Of a stretch of DNA of 45,949 nt, positions 7,248 to 16,800 are shown piece after piece. The stretch is from a virus, in the IMG/VR virus record IMGVR_UViG_3300020020_000067, positions 1-45,949 of that record; one strand, 5' to 3'. The notes under the pieces were generated by a model. That model saw only the letters and a program-made list of their open reading frames with translations. It did not search any database and was not told where the DNA came from. How positions within the stretch are numbered: position 1 is the first letter of the stretch; every line of letters starts with the position of its first letter. The translations under genes and the position numbers were made by a program.

Positions 7248-8269
7248 GAATACTGTACTCTATACATCTGTACCCGCCCATCCATAATTGTGGAGGTGAA
7301 GCGTATATACATAACCTTAACAAGTACCTTATTAAACAAGGTCACGAAGTTAGGGTAATGCTTCAACGTGCGCCACAGTTCAACTACCGTGTTCCTTACG
7401 AGTGGGAAGGTGTTTATGTAATGGGTAATAAAGACTGCTTAGATGCTTACCGTTGGGCCGATGTTTTAGTCACTCATTTGGATTTTACTCATTTCACAGT
7501 CACTTTAGGAAGAGATATAGGAAAGCCGGTGGTTCATATAGTTCACAATCATCATTTGTACGAATCAATTGAAAGGGCTGCGAATGTAAACGTAGTCTAT
7601 AATTCAGAATGGATAAATGAAAAACTAAAATATAAACATCCTTCGGTAGTGGTTCCTCCGGCGGTTGACTATGACAGATACAACGTAAATGATAACCCAG
7701 AAGGTAACGAATATGTTACCCTAATAAACCTAAACACTAACAAAGGGGGAAGAATTTTACAAAAGTTGGCTAAAGTGTTCCCAAACAAGAAATTCTTAGC
7801 GGTTAAAGGAAGTTATGATAAACAAATAACCGATCAACCAGATAATGTAAAAGTAATTGATAACACTCCTGATATTCTTCCTATTTACAAACAGACAAGG
7901 CTTTTAATTATGCCTTCTCAATATGAAAGCTGGGGAATGACAGCAACGGAGGCAATGTGTTCAGGGATTCCGGTTATCTGTTGCCCTACGCCTGGTTTAA
8001 AAGAGAACTGCGATTATGCGGGAAACTATATAGACCCAAGAAAAGACGATTTATTCGATGATAACGGGAATGTTTTAGATGACACAGATGAATATGATAT
8101 TTCTTCTTTGGTAGAGATGATTAAGAAATTCGATGACAAGAAATTCTACAAAGAAAGAAGCGAATTATCAAGACAGAGGGCAAAAGAACACGACCCTTTA
8201 GAGTATTGTAAACGATTTGAAAACTTTTTATACCAATCACAATCCGTAAACCTTAAACAGTATATATAA
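7244..8269 (+). CDS. GT4-family glycosyltransferase
   Basis: A 341-residue GT-B enzyme. The N-terminus 'MRILYSIHLYPPIHNCGGEAYIHNL' is the classic opening of GT4 enzymes, including the Gly-rich acceptor loop, and fixes the start at TTG 7244, since no ATG lies nearby. The C-terminal donor domain has 'LLIMPSQYESWGMTATEAMCSGIPVI' (220-245), where Glu228 and Glu236 form the E-x7-E motif. It retains the donor sugar's anomeric configuration. It ends the cassette: the next gene's ATG overlaps its stop (TAATG). Confidence 0.85.
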   Translation: MRILYSIHLYPPIHNCGGEAYIHNLNKYLIKQGHEVRVMLQRAPQFNYRVPYEWEGVYVMGNKDCLDAYRWADVLVTHLDFTHFTVTLGRDIGKPVVHIVHNHHLYESIERAANVNVVYNSEWINEKLKYKHPSVVVPPAVDYDRYNVNDNPEGNEYVTLINLNTNKGGRILQKLAKVFPNKKFLAVKGSYDKQITDQPDNVKVIDNTPDILPIYKQTRLLIMPSQYESWGMTATEAMCSGIPVICCPTPGLKENCDYAGNYIDPRKDDLFDDNGNVLDDTDEYDISSLVEMIKKFDDKKFYKERSELSRQRAKEHDPLEYCKRFENFLYQSQSVNLKQYI

Positions 8270-8700
8270 TGGCGACATTCACAAAATTTCAACAGTTCGT
8301 AGAAGACCTTGCAAAAGGTGTTCACAATTTCACATCAGATTCCACTTGTTCGGTAACGGTGGGGTTATCTAATGCGGCAAATGCTCCTTCAGTTTCGGCT
8401 GATGCGGTCATAGGCGATATTACTACAATAGCTTATACAAATTTATCGAGTAGAGTAGTAACGGGTGTTACAGCAGAACACACAACAGGAACGGTAATTT
8501 TTACCGCTACTGATTTGGTTATAACTGCAAGCGGTGGGCCTGCGGCTCCTTTTAGGTATGTGATTTTATATAACGACGATCCAACTTCTCCGGCAGATCC
8601 TTTAATAAGCTATGCTGATTATGGAAGTGATTTAACGTTAGCAGATGGGGAAACATTTACTATCAACTTCGGTTCAAACGGTTTTGGAACATTAGCATAA
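8269..8700 (+). CDS. Putative virion surface/decoration protein, common phage family
   Basis: A 143-residue protein starting 'MATFTKFQQFVEDLAKGVHNF', then Thr/Ser/Val-rich strands, 'FTASGGPAAPFRYVILYNDDP'-like core residues and a final 'LTLADGETFTINFGSNG'. This arrangement (start 'MATF.KF..FVE.LA.GVHN', middle 'ASGG...FRY..LYND', end 'LADGETFTI.F') is familiar from many siphovirus structural modules and predicts a beta sandwich. It is probably virion associated. It overlaps the GT4 gene (TAATG) and could be a glycan acceptor, which is inference from adjacency only. Confidence 0.6.
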   Translation: MATFTKFQQFVEDLAKGVHNFTSDSTCSVTVGLSNAANAPSVSADAVIGDITTIAYTNLSSRVVTGVTAEHTTGTVIFTATDLVITASGGPAAPFRYVILYNDDPTSPADPLISYADYGSDLTLADGETFTINFGSNGFGTLA

Positions 8701-8703
8701 ACT

Positions 8704-10830
8704 ATGGCTACTCCTGTTTTTTGTTGTGGTTTTGAGTGCGGAAATGGTCACTGGGCATTATCGGCAGGACTTTCGTTTGATACTACAATCAAACGAAACG
8801 GGAGTAGATCATTAAAGGGTCTTAATGTTGGGGATGCTACTGCTGCAACAGCCGGTATTACTTTTAGTAATAATATTTTAGTTGGTAGGTTTTATGTTTA
8901 TATAGCGACTATGCCAGCAGCAGATTCTGTTTACTTATGCAGAACAGGAGCTAATATATTGGGTGTACTTCTAAAGTCAGATAGTAAGATTTACTCACAT
9001 GGAGCAACAGCTCAGGGATCAACACCTGTAACGGTAACGACTAATACATGGTACAGAATTGATTTCAAGTTTAACATGAGCGGTAATCCGTGGCTGTGCG
9101 ATGTTCTTGTTGATGGTGTTAGTTGCGGCCAAGCAAATAGAGCTGTTGCCGCAAATACGTTTACTCAATTTTTATTAAACGAAAACGACGGTGGCGGTAA
9201 TCACGAAATTTATTATGATGATTTAATACTATCGACAACATCAGCAGATTATCCTTTAGGAGCAGGGAAAGTAGAACACTTCATTCCAACTTCAGACGGT
9301 ACTCATAATATAGCAGGGACAGGAGACTTCCAAAGAACAACTACAGGAACAGATATTTTAAACGCTACAACCACAGCTTTTCAATTAGTAGATGACGTTC
9401 CTTTGGAAAGCGGATCGGGGACTGATTGGATAAATATGCTTGCCCCTCCAAACGCTACAGATTACGTAGAGTGTGTTTTCGGCCCGGCTTCGGGTATTTC
9501 AACTCCTACAGTAGCACCAAGAGCCGTTGAGGTTATTGCTGGCATTCGTCAATCGGCTACGGGTACGGGTAATATGGAGATCCGTTTGAATGATAACGGA
9601 ACAATGGGGACTGTTTACACAGCTACAACGGTAGCGGGTGTGACTACGATAGCCTATAAGAGGGCGCATTTTGCCGATCCGCCAAGTGCAGCAAGTGTAT
9701 GGAATGTAAGTAACACAGGTAATAATGGTGACTTTAGAGATTTAAGAGTAAGGTTTGGTTCACCGGGGGCTTTAGATGTAAACCCTGACCAATATTTTAC
9801 GGGGATAATGATTGAGGCGGAATTTCCTGCTGCGGGTGGGACTATTGATGTTGATCCGGCCACTTATACTTTTACAACCGAGGCCGCAGGACTACAAGCC
9901 CAAAGGAAGTTAGATGTAACTAACGCTGTTTATACTTTTACGGGTGCTGATGTAACTTTTAACAAAGGATATAATTTCCCCGTAGTAGAAGCGGTTTATT
10001 CTTTCACTCCGGCTGATGTGACTTTCCAAGTAACAAGAATGTTAATTGTCACCCCTGCGAGTTATTCGTTCACTACTCAGGATGCAGGTATTCAGGCACA
10101 GAGAAAATTAAACGTTGATGAAGCGACTTACACATTCACTACTGCGGACGCTGGTTTAACGGCTCAAAGGAAACTTGACGTAACAAATGCTGTTTACTCT
10201 TTTACACCACAAGATGCAGGTTTATTAAGAGGGTTAAGATTTAATGTAGACCCGGCTTCTTACAGTTTTTCAACAGCAGACGCTTCGATATTAGCACAAA
10301 GAACCCTTTCAGGAACAGAGGCGGTTTATTTATTTACAACTCAGGATGCGGGTTTAGAATATACACCCGGTTCAGGTGATTATAATTTTGATGTAGATAA
10401 TGCGGTTTATTCTTTTAATACTGCTGATGCGGGATTAACAGTACAAAGGAAGTTGGATGTTGATGCGGCAAATTATTCTTTCGTAACTCAGGATGCCTCT
10501 ATACTTACACAAAGAACACTTTCAGGGACTAACGCTGTTTATGTTTTTACAACCGAGGACGCAAGTTTGCAATACGGCGCAACTACTGTTTTTAGTGTCG
10601 ATCCTGCTGTTTATTCTTTTACCGGGGCAGATGTAAGCCTATTAGCACAAAGGGCAATGATAGTTACCGAGGCCGAATATGATTTTGAAACCCAAGATGC
10701 AGGGTTAGTTTATTCTCTTACGAATAATATAGACTTCCCCGTAATTAGGGCTAAGTATAGATTCAATACTAAAACAGCGCAATTAATAGGGCCTAAAAGA
10801 CCCGGACTTATAAGAATGTACAATGAGTGA
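8704..10830 (+). CDS. Large repeat-containing virion protein with LamG-like N-terminus
   Basis: A 708-residue protein in two parts. Residues 1 to about 180 look like a concanavalin/LamG-type beta sandwich (repeated 'W-x-R-I-D-F-K-F' and 'EIYYDDLIL' strands), and residues 190-375 are a further beta-rich region. From residue 381 there are 14 imperfect repeats of about 22 residues with the core 'VDxAxYSFTTxDAGLxAQR'. Such Ser/Thr-rich beta repeats occur in fibrous phage surface proteins. It lies between the glycosyltransferase cassette and the neck genes, which suggests a fibre or head appendage. Its stop overlaps the connector gene by 8 bp. Confidence 0.65.
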   Translation: MATPVFCCGFECGNGHWALSAGLSFDTTIKRNGSRSLKGLNVGDATAATAGITFSNNILVGRFYVYIATMPAADSVYLCRTGANILGVLLKSDSKIYSHGATAQGSTPVTVTTNTWYRIDFKFNMSGNPWLCDVLVDGVSCGQANRAVAANTFTQFLLNENDGGGNHEIYYDDLILSTTSADYPLGAGKVEHFIPTSDGTHNIAGTGDFQRTTTGTDILNATTTAFQLVDDVPLESGSGTDWINMLAPPNATDYVECVFGPASGISTPTVAPRAVEVIAGIRQSATGTGNMEIRLNDNGTMGTVYTATTVAGVTTIAYKRAHFADPPSAASVWNVSNTGNNGDFRDLRVRFGSPGALDVNPDQYFTGIMIEAEFPAAGGTIDVDPATYTFTTEAAGLQAQRKLDVTNAVYTFTGADVTFNKGYNFPVVEAVYSFTPADVTFQVTRMLIVTPASYSFTTQDAGIQAQRKLNVDEATYTFTTADAGLTAQRKLDVTNAVYSFTPQDAGLLRGLRFNVDPASYSFSTADASILAQRTLSGTEAVYLFTTQDAGLEYTPGSGDYNFDVDNAVYSFNTADAGLTVQRKLDVDAANYSFVTQDASILTQRTLSGTNAVYVFTTEDASLQYGATTVFSVDPAVYSFTGADVSLLAQRAMIVTEAEYDFETQDAGLVYSLTNNIDFPVIRAKYRFNTKTAQLIGPKRPGLIRMYNE
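9844..10797 (+). repeat. 14 imperfect repeats of ~22 codons within the 708-aa gene
   Basis: In-frame tandem units encode the core 'VDPAxYSFTTxDAGLxAQRK'. Most are 22 codons long; units 8, 11 and 13 carry insertions of a few residues. Several units share near-identical DNA (for example the 'ccaaggaagttagatgtaac' type boundary), while others have diverged, suggesting growth by unequal recombination. Repeat number may vary between relatives. Confidence 0.8.
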
Positions 10831-11359
10831 GAGTAAAATCATAGGGTTCGCATTCTCTTCTGTAGGCACTACGGAGATATTAGACATTGCGGATATTAAA
10901 GAGCATCTATATATAGATTCTGCAAACACTTCTTTTGATACAAGACTAACCTCTTTAAATACAGAAGTAAGACAGTATATAGAAGAAATAACCGGAAAGA
11001 GTTTAATAGATAAAACGGTTGAGGTATTAATTAGATACTGTGGGCCGTTTGGGATTCCTTTCGGGCCGGTGGTAACGTTTGACACAGCGTATATAAAGAC
11101 AGGGATTAATGAATTTACAACACAGGTTGGAAACGATGAATATGAGATTCAATATAACAAGTTTGAAAGCTATGTGGGCGGTGATGTATGGAAACTGATT
11201 TACGAAGTTGGTTATACTGAAGATACTTTGCCATCGGGGTTGAGACTTGGTTGGTTAAACGAAATAGCAAAGAGGTTTGAGCATAGGGGCGACGAAGTAC
11301 AGGTTTTAGATACTAATGATTTGATTTTACCATATAAAGATTTAGAGTGGACGGTATAG
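10823..11359 (+). CDS. Head-tail connector protein (HK97 gp6-like)
   Basis: A 178-residue protein with the gp6-like connector pattern. After a short N-terminus, 'ADIKEHLYIDSANTSFDTRLTSLNTEVRQYIEEITGKSLI' (23-62) matches the family helix bundle 'l.e.K.hLrid....D..l..li.aA...iE..tgr.l'. A C-terminal helix contains 'LRLGWLNEIAKRFEHRGDEV'. In HK97 and SPP1 this family forms a ring under the portal, on which the head-closure protein docks. It starts the neck module and overlaps the next gene by 13 bp. Confidence 0.75.
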   Translation: MSESKIIGFAFSSVGTTEILDIADIKEHLYIDSANTSFDTRLTSLNTEVRQYIEEITGKSLIDKTVEVLIRYCGPFGIPFGPVVTFDTAYIKTGINEFTTQVGNDEYEIQYNKFESYVGGDVWKLIYEVGYTEDTLPSGLRLGWLNEIAKRFEHRGDEVQVLDTNDLILPYKDLEWTV

Positions 11360-11682
11360 GCAGAACAAGACGGAGAGTTTCATTTATTGACCTTACACCA
11401 ACTAAGGATTCTAATGGTGTTTGGGATAATCCAACGGGAACAACTTTGATTACTTGTTGGGCTATCAGGAAAAAGAATAGTTCAAATCGTTCTTATTCTC
11501 AGTTCTCACAAGGGTATAACAATTCGTATAGGTATGAAATTTATTATAATTCGGATTTGACATTAGATAGTAATGTGATATTAAGGGATGATAGTCAGGA
11601 TTATACAATAACAAGCATTGAATTGGTAGATGATAAGAAAAGAAAGTATTTAATAACAGCAGAACAGAAAGCGAGTGGTTAA
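11347..11682 (+). CDS. Head closure / head-tail joining protein (SPP1 gp16-like)
   Basis: A 111-residue protein with the size, beta-barrel-like pattern and position of head-tail joining proteins. The opening 'GRTRRRVSFIDLTPTKDSNGVWDNP' matches the family's 'l..rv.i......dd.Gg....w', and the end 'VILRDDSQDYTITSIELVDDKKRKYLITAE' matches 'i.i.g..Y.I..i......r..l.i...'. The only start near the N-terminus is GTG 11347, which overlaps the connector gene. It would close the portal channel after packaging and receive the tail. Confidence 0.65.
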   Translation: MDGIGRTRRRVSFIDLTPTKDSNGVWDNPTGTTLITCWAIRKKNSSNRSYSQFSQGYNNSYRYEIYYNSDLTLDSNVILRDDSQDYTITSIELVDDKKRKYLITAEQKASG

Positions 11683-12250
11683 GGTAGAGATACAAGGATT
11701 GACGAATATTAAAACAAAGCTTAGTGAGCTGGCTTCAAATCTTCGTGATGTTGTAGATGCGGAGATCGAAGAAGGGGCAAGAGATTTTGTTATCAGAGCG
11801 CAAACAGATGCTCCGGTTGATACTGCTATTCTAAAGAATCACATTGCTTATAAAAAAATAGGCGATTTCGATTATGAAATATTTTCCCAGAGTGCGGCGG
11901 CTGCTTATATGGAATTTGGAACTAAAGGGAATTATAGACCGGTTCCCGGAGCCGAACAAATAGCCGCAAGATTCAGAGGAAGAGGAGAAGGGAGTTTTAA
12001 GGATATGGTTAGAGCGATTATAGAATGGGTAAGAAGGAAGGGAATTGCAGGAAGATATTCTGTAAAAACCCGTAGAAGGGTTGGTAATAAATCGAAACAG
12101 CAACAGGAAAATATATCTGTAGCATGGCCGATTATAATGAGCATATTAAAAAACGGTGTTAAGGCTCATCCGTATTTTTTTAAGCAGCAAGGAATAGTAG
12201 TTCCCAAGATGATACAAAGAATAAATGCGGCAATAGATAATATATTATGA
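11675..12250 (+). CDS. HK97 gp10-like neck / tail completion protein
   Basis: A 191-residue protein. An N-terminal helix 'LTNIKTKLSELASNLRDVVDAEIEEGARDFVIRAQTDAPVDTAILKNHI' is the hallmark of the gp10-like family ('...a...A.aP..tG.Lr.si'), followed by 'YMEFGTKGNYRPVPG' (the 'yvEfGT....p' motif) and the late 'AHPYFF', corresponding to 'a.Pfl.pA'. This family forms part of the neck, linking closure and tail terminator proteins. Start is GTG 11675, overlapping the upstream gene by 8 bp; it overlaps the next gene with ATGA. Confidence 0.8.
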   Translation: MVKVEIQGLTNIKTKLSELASNLRDVVDAEIEEGARDFVIRAQTDAPVDTAILKNHIAYKKIGDFDYEIFSQSAAAAYMEFGTKGNYRPVPGAEQIAARFRGRGEGSFKDMVRAIIEWVRRKGIAGRYSVKTRRRVGNKSKQQQENISVAWPIIMSILKNGVKAHPYFFKQQGIVVPKMIQRINAAIDNIL

Positions 12251-12705
12251 AGAACCCTATAGGAAGATTGAAAACAGCATGGTACTCCAAATTATCCGGT
12301 GGGGGCATGACAGTCGTTTACTTAGGTAGCACGATTGCAGTTAAAGTATTCAGGGAAGACGCTGATTCAAACCCCGGCCCATGCTATGTAATTATCAGGG
12401 CCGAAAGTTCTACAGACGAAAGCACAGCAGATGCCCATTTTACCCGACCTATTATTATCACAGATATTATAACAAGGTTCTCAGGACAAACAGGAATAAA
12501 AGATGACATAGCGGAAAGTATAGATGAGCAAATAAAAGAGTTAGTTATTCCTTCGGCTAACAACGATGGATTAACAGACCCTACAGGATTTCAGTTTTTA
12601 TGCGTAGGCCCACAATCAGAAAGTTATTTAACCGAAGATGACGGCCAATATAAATATTACAGAAAAATAATTAGGTGGGAACACTTAGTAACACAAACAA
12701 TTTAA
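12247..12705 (+). CDS. Tail terminator-like protein
   Basis: A 152-residue protein in the exact slot, between the gp10-like and tail tube genes, occupied by tail terminators (SPP1 gp17, lambda U type). It starts with a basic helix, followed by alternating strands ('VVYLGSTIAVKVFRE', 'CYVIIRAE', 'RPIIITDIITRFSG') and a helix containing 'IDEQIKELVI', consistent with the small alpha/beta terminator fold. No decisive motif, so the call rests on position and fold pattern. It would cap the tail tube and join it to the neck. Confidence 0.6.
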   Translation: MKNPIGRLKTAWYSKLSGGGMTVVYLGSTIAVKVFREDADSNPGPCYVIIRAESSTDESTADAHFTRPIIITDIITRFSGQTGIKDDIAESIDEQIKELVIPSANNDGLTDPTGFQFLCVGPQSESYLTEDDGQYKYYRKIIRWEHLVTQTI

Positions 12706-12727
12706 ACCCTATAAAAAAAGAAAACAA

Positions 12728-13156
12728 ATGTCAACAACAGCAGTACAGAGTTCGGCACTTCCTTTTTACGTTTCAACTGACTCAGGTTATTCAAATACCA
12801 GGATGATCGTATGTAAGAAAGGATTAACGTTTACCGGCACAACTCCGGTGAACACAGAAGATACAGATTGTGGCCCTATCATTGGATTAGGCTCTAACGC
12901 ATGGTCTTTTGAATTTGAAGGAGTAGCAAATATGACTCCCGACATTGGCACAGCAGAAAGTTATGAGCAACTTTTAAAATGGTGGAATGCCCAAACACTT
13001 CTTTATGTAAGATGGAACTACCCTGATGCAGGTGGTACAGATTTTACACATAAAGGTGCGGCTTACATCACCAATATTACCGGTGCAGTAGCTCAAGGCG
13101 CAGCAATGAATTTTACAATTACGTTCACAGGACAAGGATCATTAACTACGGCTTAA
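12728..13156 (+). CDS. Major tail tube protein
   Basis: A 142-residue protein. It is beta rich, with 'WSFEFEGVANMTPDIGTAESYEQLLKWWNAQTLLYVRWNYP' and the closing 'GAAMNFTITFTGQGSLT', typical of tube proteins of the TP901-1/phi13 type, whose final strand reads 'fs.tf.G.G.l'. It has its own A-rich leader and a 22-bp gap before the start, unlike the overlapping neck genes, as expected for a highly expressed subunit. Polymerised hexamers form the tail tube. Downstream come the chaperones and tape measure in canonical order. Confidence 0.82.
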   Translation: MSTTAVQSSALPFYVSTDSGYSNTRMIVCKKGLTFTGTTPVNTEDTDCGPIIGLGSNAWSFEFEGVANMTPDIGTAESYEQLLKWWNAQTLLYVRWNYPDAGGTDFTHKGAAYITNITGAVAQGAAMNFTITFTGQGSLTTA

Positions 13157-13157
13157 T

Positions 13158-13511
13158 ATGGGATTACAATTATTCCCTTCAGGTGGTTTTGAGATCACCC
13201 TGACGGATGGTACTATTATCAAAGGTCAGTTTAATACGGCATCACTAAAAAGACTTGCCTTGTTTAAGGGAGGTCTTGGTTTTACCGATACTATAAAGCT
13301 TCTGGAAAAAACAGATACTGTTTCCGGGTTTGAATATATAGATAACCTGTTACAGTTGGTTAAGTTCGCCGCTATTGGTGATTATTCGGATTTTGACGTA
13401 GCACAATGGGTGGAAGAGTTGGGCGGCTTTGATGGTGATGAGTTCCAAAGGTTACTCGGTCATTATACGGACGCATACGTTTCGAAAAAAAAAATAGTAG
13501 CGGCAGTTTAA
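13158..13511 (+). CDS. Tail assembly chaperone G (zero-frame product)
   Basis: A 117-residue protein between tail tube and tape measure, the position of lambda G/GT-type chaperones. It is acidic, with short helices ('LKRLALFKGGLGFTDTIKLLEK', 'DVAQWVEELGG'). Near its end is a run of ten A residues at 13485-13494 (codons TCG AAA AAA AAA ATA), a strong slippery site, after which only six codons remain before TAA. The zero-frame protein corresponds to G; a fraction of ribosomes would continue into the T frame. Confidence 0.78.
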   Translation: MGLQLFPSGGFEITLTDGTIIKGQFNTASLKRLALFKGGLGFTDTIKLLEKTDTVSGFEYIDNLLQLVKFAAIGDYSDFDVAQWVEELGGFDGDEFQRLLGHYTDAYVSKKKIVAAV

Positions 13512-13852
13512 GTTGGCAGGAGTTAATTGAAATATGCGGTGAGGCCGGTATGATGCCGAAAGATGTTTGGGAATGTGGACTATTTGATTTGATTACTTTT
13601 CTTGATGGACATGATAACAGGATTAGAAAACAATGGGAGCAGTCAAGAATCATAGCTTATGGAATACACTCTTTACCGTATGTGATTTTTGGTAAGATGG
13701 ATGACATACAGGAGATGGAAGATTTTATGCCTTTATGGTTTGACCCCACTCCTGAAGAAAGAGCTAAGAACGTCAAGATGGAAAAGTTAAAAAGAGGCAT
13801 GGTAGCAGAGCATCAGTTGGAAGAGTTTAGAAAAATGGGAATTAATATCTAA
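13158..13852 (+). CDS. Tail assembly chaperone GT, frameshift fusion
   Basis: Moving one base backward within the A10 run joins the G frame to an open -1 frame that continues to TAA 13850-13852. It predicts a fusion of about 231 residues: 112 from G and about 119 from T. The T part begins 'NSSGSLSWQELIEICGEAGM' and ends 'LEEFRKMGINI'. No stop lies between the slippery site and T, and T has no good independent start near the junction, both expected for programmed -1 frameshifting. GT binds tape-measure protein and recruits tube subunits in lambda. The next gene's ATG overlaps the T stop (TAATG). Confidence 0.75.
13485..13494 (+). promoter_or_regulatory. Slippery A10 site for -1 frameshift
   Basis: Ten consecutive A residues (within TCG AAA AAA AAA ATA G). 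The A AAA AAA heptamer allows tandem tRNA-Lys slippage by -1. Transcriptional slippage on the same run could give the same product. The -1 frame is open through to the end of the downstream chaperone frame. Confidence 0.75.
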
Positions 13853-16800
13853 TGGCAGATCAGAAACTCAATATAATATTTACGGGTGATGTAAGTCAGC
13901 TTGATAAAGCTATCAATGAAGCATTACAAGACGTTACTAGCTTTGAGAATAAGATAAAGGGGCTTGCTAGTTTAGATTTAGGTAAACTAAGTTCTGAGAT
14001 AGATTCTATCCGAAGTAAGTTTTCTACGCTAGATATTAAGATTGATTCTCAAAAAGCATTATCAGAACTTAATAAAATTTCCGGTCAACTATCGGGAGTT
14101 AAAGATGTTCTGATTGATGTTGATGTAAATGATGCAGAAGTTAAGTCTCAAATTGATTCAATTGTACAGAGAATTAAAGCGATTGATTTAGGGACATTAA
14201 GTTTTCCGGATATTCAAGGCGAAACGAGTGAGATAAATCAAATCTTAGCCGACCTTTCGAAGTTAAAAGATACCGATGTTTTACTGAAGGTTGATAATGC
14301 TCCTGCACTTGCAGCGATCAACCAGGTAGAGGCGAATTTAAAAGATGTCCGAAGTAATATAGTTGTTCAGGTTGATTCTACAAAGGTCAATCAGGACATA
14401 CAGGATATTAAAGCAAAGTTTGCCGCCTTTGGTGAAATAGATATTAAAGCCGATCCTTCGGGTGCATTGGCAGCGATTGACAAAATACTGATTGATATAA
14501 ATTCAGTTAAAAGTCAAGAGGTAATTTTACAGGCTGACAATTCAGAGGCTTTAGCTTCTATCAACGAGGTTCAAAGCAGGTTACAAGCAGTCAAGAGTAA
14601 TATTTTAGTTTCGGTTGATATTGGTCAGTCGGTAGAGGAGATCAAAGCTAAGTTCTTAGCGTTAGGAGAGATTGATATTAAGGCCGACCCATCACAGGCG
14701 TTAGATGCGGTTGATGTTGTCTTAGCAGACATAGCGAAATTAAAGAGTAGCGAAGTATTTTTAAAGGCTGACAATAGTCAGTTATTGGCTGCTATCAATC
14801 AGGTAGAGAATAGAGCGAAGGATATAAAAGCAAGAATAACTGTTGATACTTCGGCTGCTTTATCTGAGGTCAATTCTTTGCTGACTAAGATTAATGGGTT
14901 AAAGGGGAAGGATATTTCTATTAATCTAAACGGTACACAAGTAATAAGAACTGTTGACCAAATTGAAAAAGAACTTTTACAACTTGCCGCAGCGTTAAAA
15001 AAAGCCACCGATCCCAGAGATGTAGCAAAACTTACTCAACAACTATCTCTTCTTAGTAGATCCATTAATGGAATAAATGTTAATCAGTTTTCCAATATTG
15101 CAAGAGGGTCACAATCAGCTACGTTTGCTTTAACGAATTTAGGAAGGGTTGCACAAGATTCAAGTTTTGGCTTTATTGGAATAGCCAACAACTTAAATCC
15201 GTTATTAGAATCGTTCCAAAGATTAAGGGCAGAAGCCGGGTCAAATGCAAAGGCGTTAAAGCTATTAGCATCTTCATTGATGGGGGCCGGAGGTGTTGGA
15301 CTTGGTTTATCAATAGTTACGGCGGCACTACAATTTTCACAGTTAGGTTTTTCTGCATGGACAAGGGGGATGAATGGTGCGAAGGATAAGGCGGAAGAAA
15401 CCGGGGAAGCTTTGTTTGATTTAAGCAGCACATTGGAACAGGTTGCCGGTGATCTTAGTAAGAACGCATCAAAAGTTACTGGTTTATTTGCTGCAATAAA
15501 TAGCGGCAAACTAAATTTTGAAGAAAGAAAAGCAGCATTAAAAGAGCTTGGAGAAATCAATAGAGAATTTTTTGGATCACTTAAAGAAGAAGAAGGATTA
15601 ATAAAGGGTTTACAAACTGCTTATGATGGGTATCTATTAAGATTAAAAGAAATTGGAAGGTCTAAGGCAATTGAAATACAGTTGACAAAACTGTTTAATA
15701 AAAAGCTGGAACTTGAATTAGCTATAGATCCAAAGTTTGTAGACGCTGTTGACCCTGTATTACAAAAACAGATTGGAGCATTAAGAGAGCAATTAAAATC
15801 CCTTGGCGGTGCTGTTGATTTCTCAAAAGAGAAGTTTGATATATCTCAAATAGTACCAGAGTTCAAGGTAGATACTGCTACAAAAAAGGTAATAGATTTA
15901 TCAAATGCGATGAATACTATTCCTGAGTGGGGTAAAGAGGTTGATAAAAACGCAAAGGGATTAGACAAGGTAAACGGGAACCTTGCTGCAAGAATATCAT
16001 TAATGCAGCGCATTTCTCAATTAGAAAGAACAGGATTTTCGGCAATTACAGGAGAGGCACTTAGTGGAGCATCAAAAGAATTAAATGATATTAATCTTCA
16101 GATAGAAGCCCTATCAGCCCTGTTACAAAAAACGGGTCAATTTGAAATTAAAACTCCGGATCCAAAAAAGTTAAAAGACGCAACAGACGATATTATTGCA
16201 AGAGCAAAATTATTCGTAAAAGAATTTGGTGATTCCTTTGTTGTTCCTGATTTAGAGATTACATTCTTTAAAGATAAAAATGCTGTTTTAAAAGACGCCA
16301 AACAACTACTTGGCGACATTGCTAAAGGCAATCTTAAAATTAAACTTCCTGTCCAAACAGAATTTGAATTTCTTCCAGTTACAGAAGGTGTTCCGCAAAG
16401 TGTAATTGATAACTTCTTTAAGGGAATATCATTAGAAAAAGGAATACCATTAGATGTTAAAATAGATCCTTCATTAAGCGTTGACAGTAGAAAATTAGCT
16501 GATGAAAAAGTAAAACTGTTCGGGGAGTTCTCGAAACTTGGAAAACTAGGAACTGATGAGTTTTTCAAAATAGATTTCTCCAATATCAACAAAGGAATAC
16601 AAGAAGGCACAAGGCTGCTTCAAGGAATGGTTGATATAGCCAGTACTTTAAATCAATCAATCGGTCAAGGATTAACAAACGCTTTCAATGCGGCTTTTGA
16701 CGCTGCCTTAGAAGGTAAGAATGTATTTAAAGCATTAGGAGAGGCTTTAAAACAATTAATAATAGGAACTATTAAAGCGATTGCTCAAATGTTGATTTTA

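Noticed and set aside
15084-16610. Open frames on the - strand within the tape-measure gene
   Set aside because: Ser/Phe/Asn-rich antisense shadows of a coding region, without start context or family resemblance.
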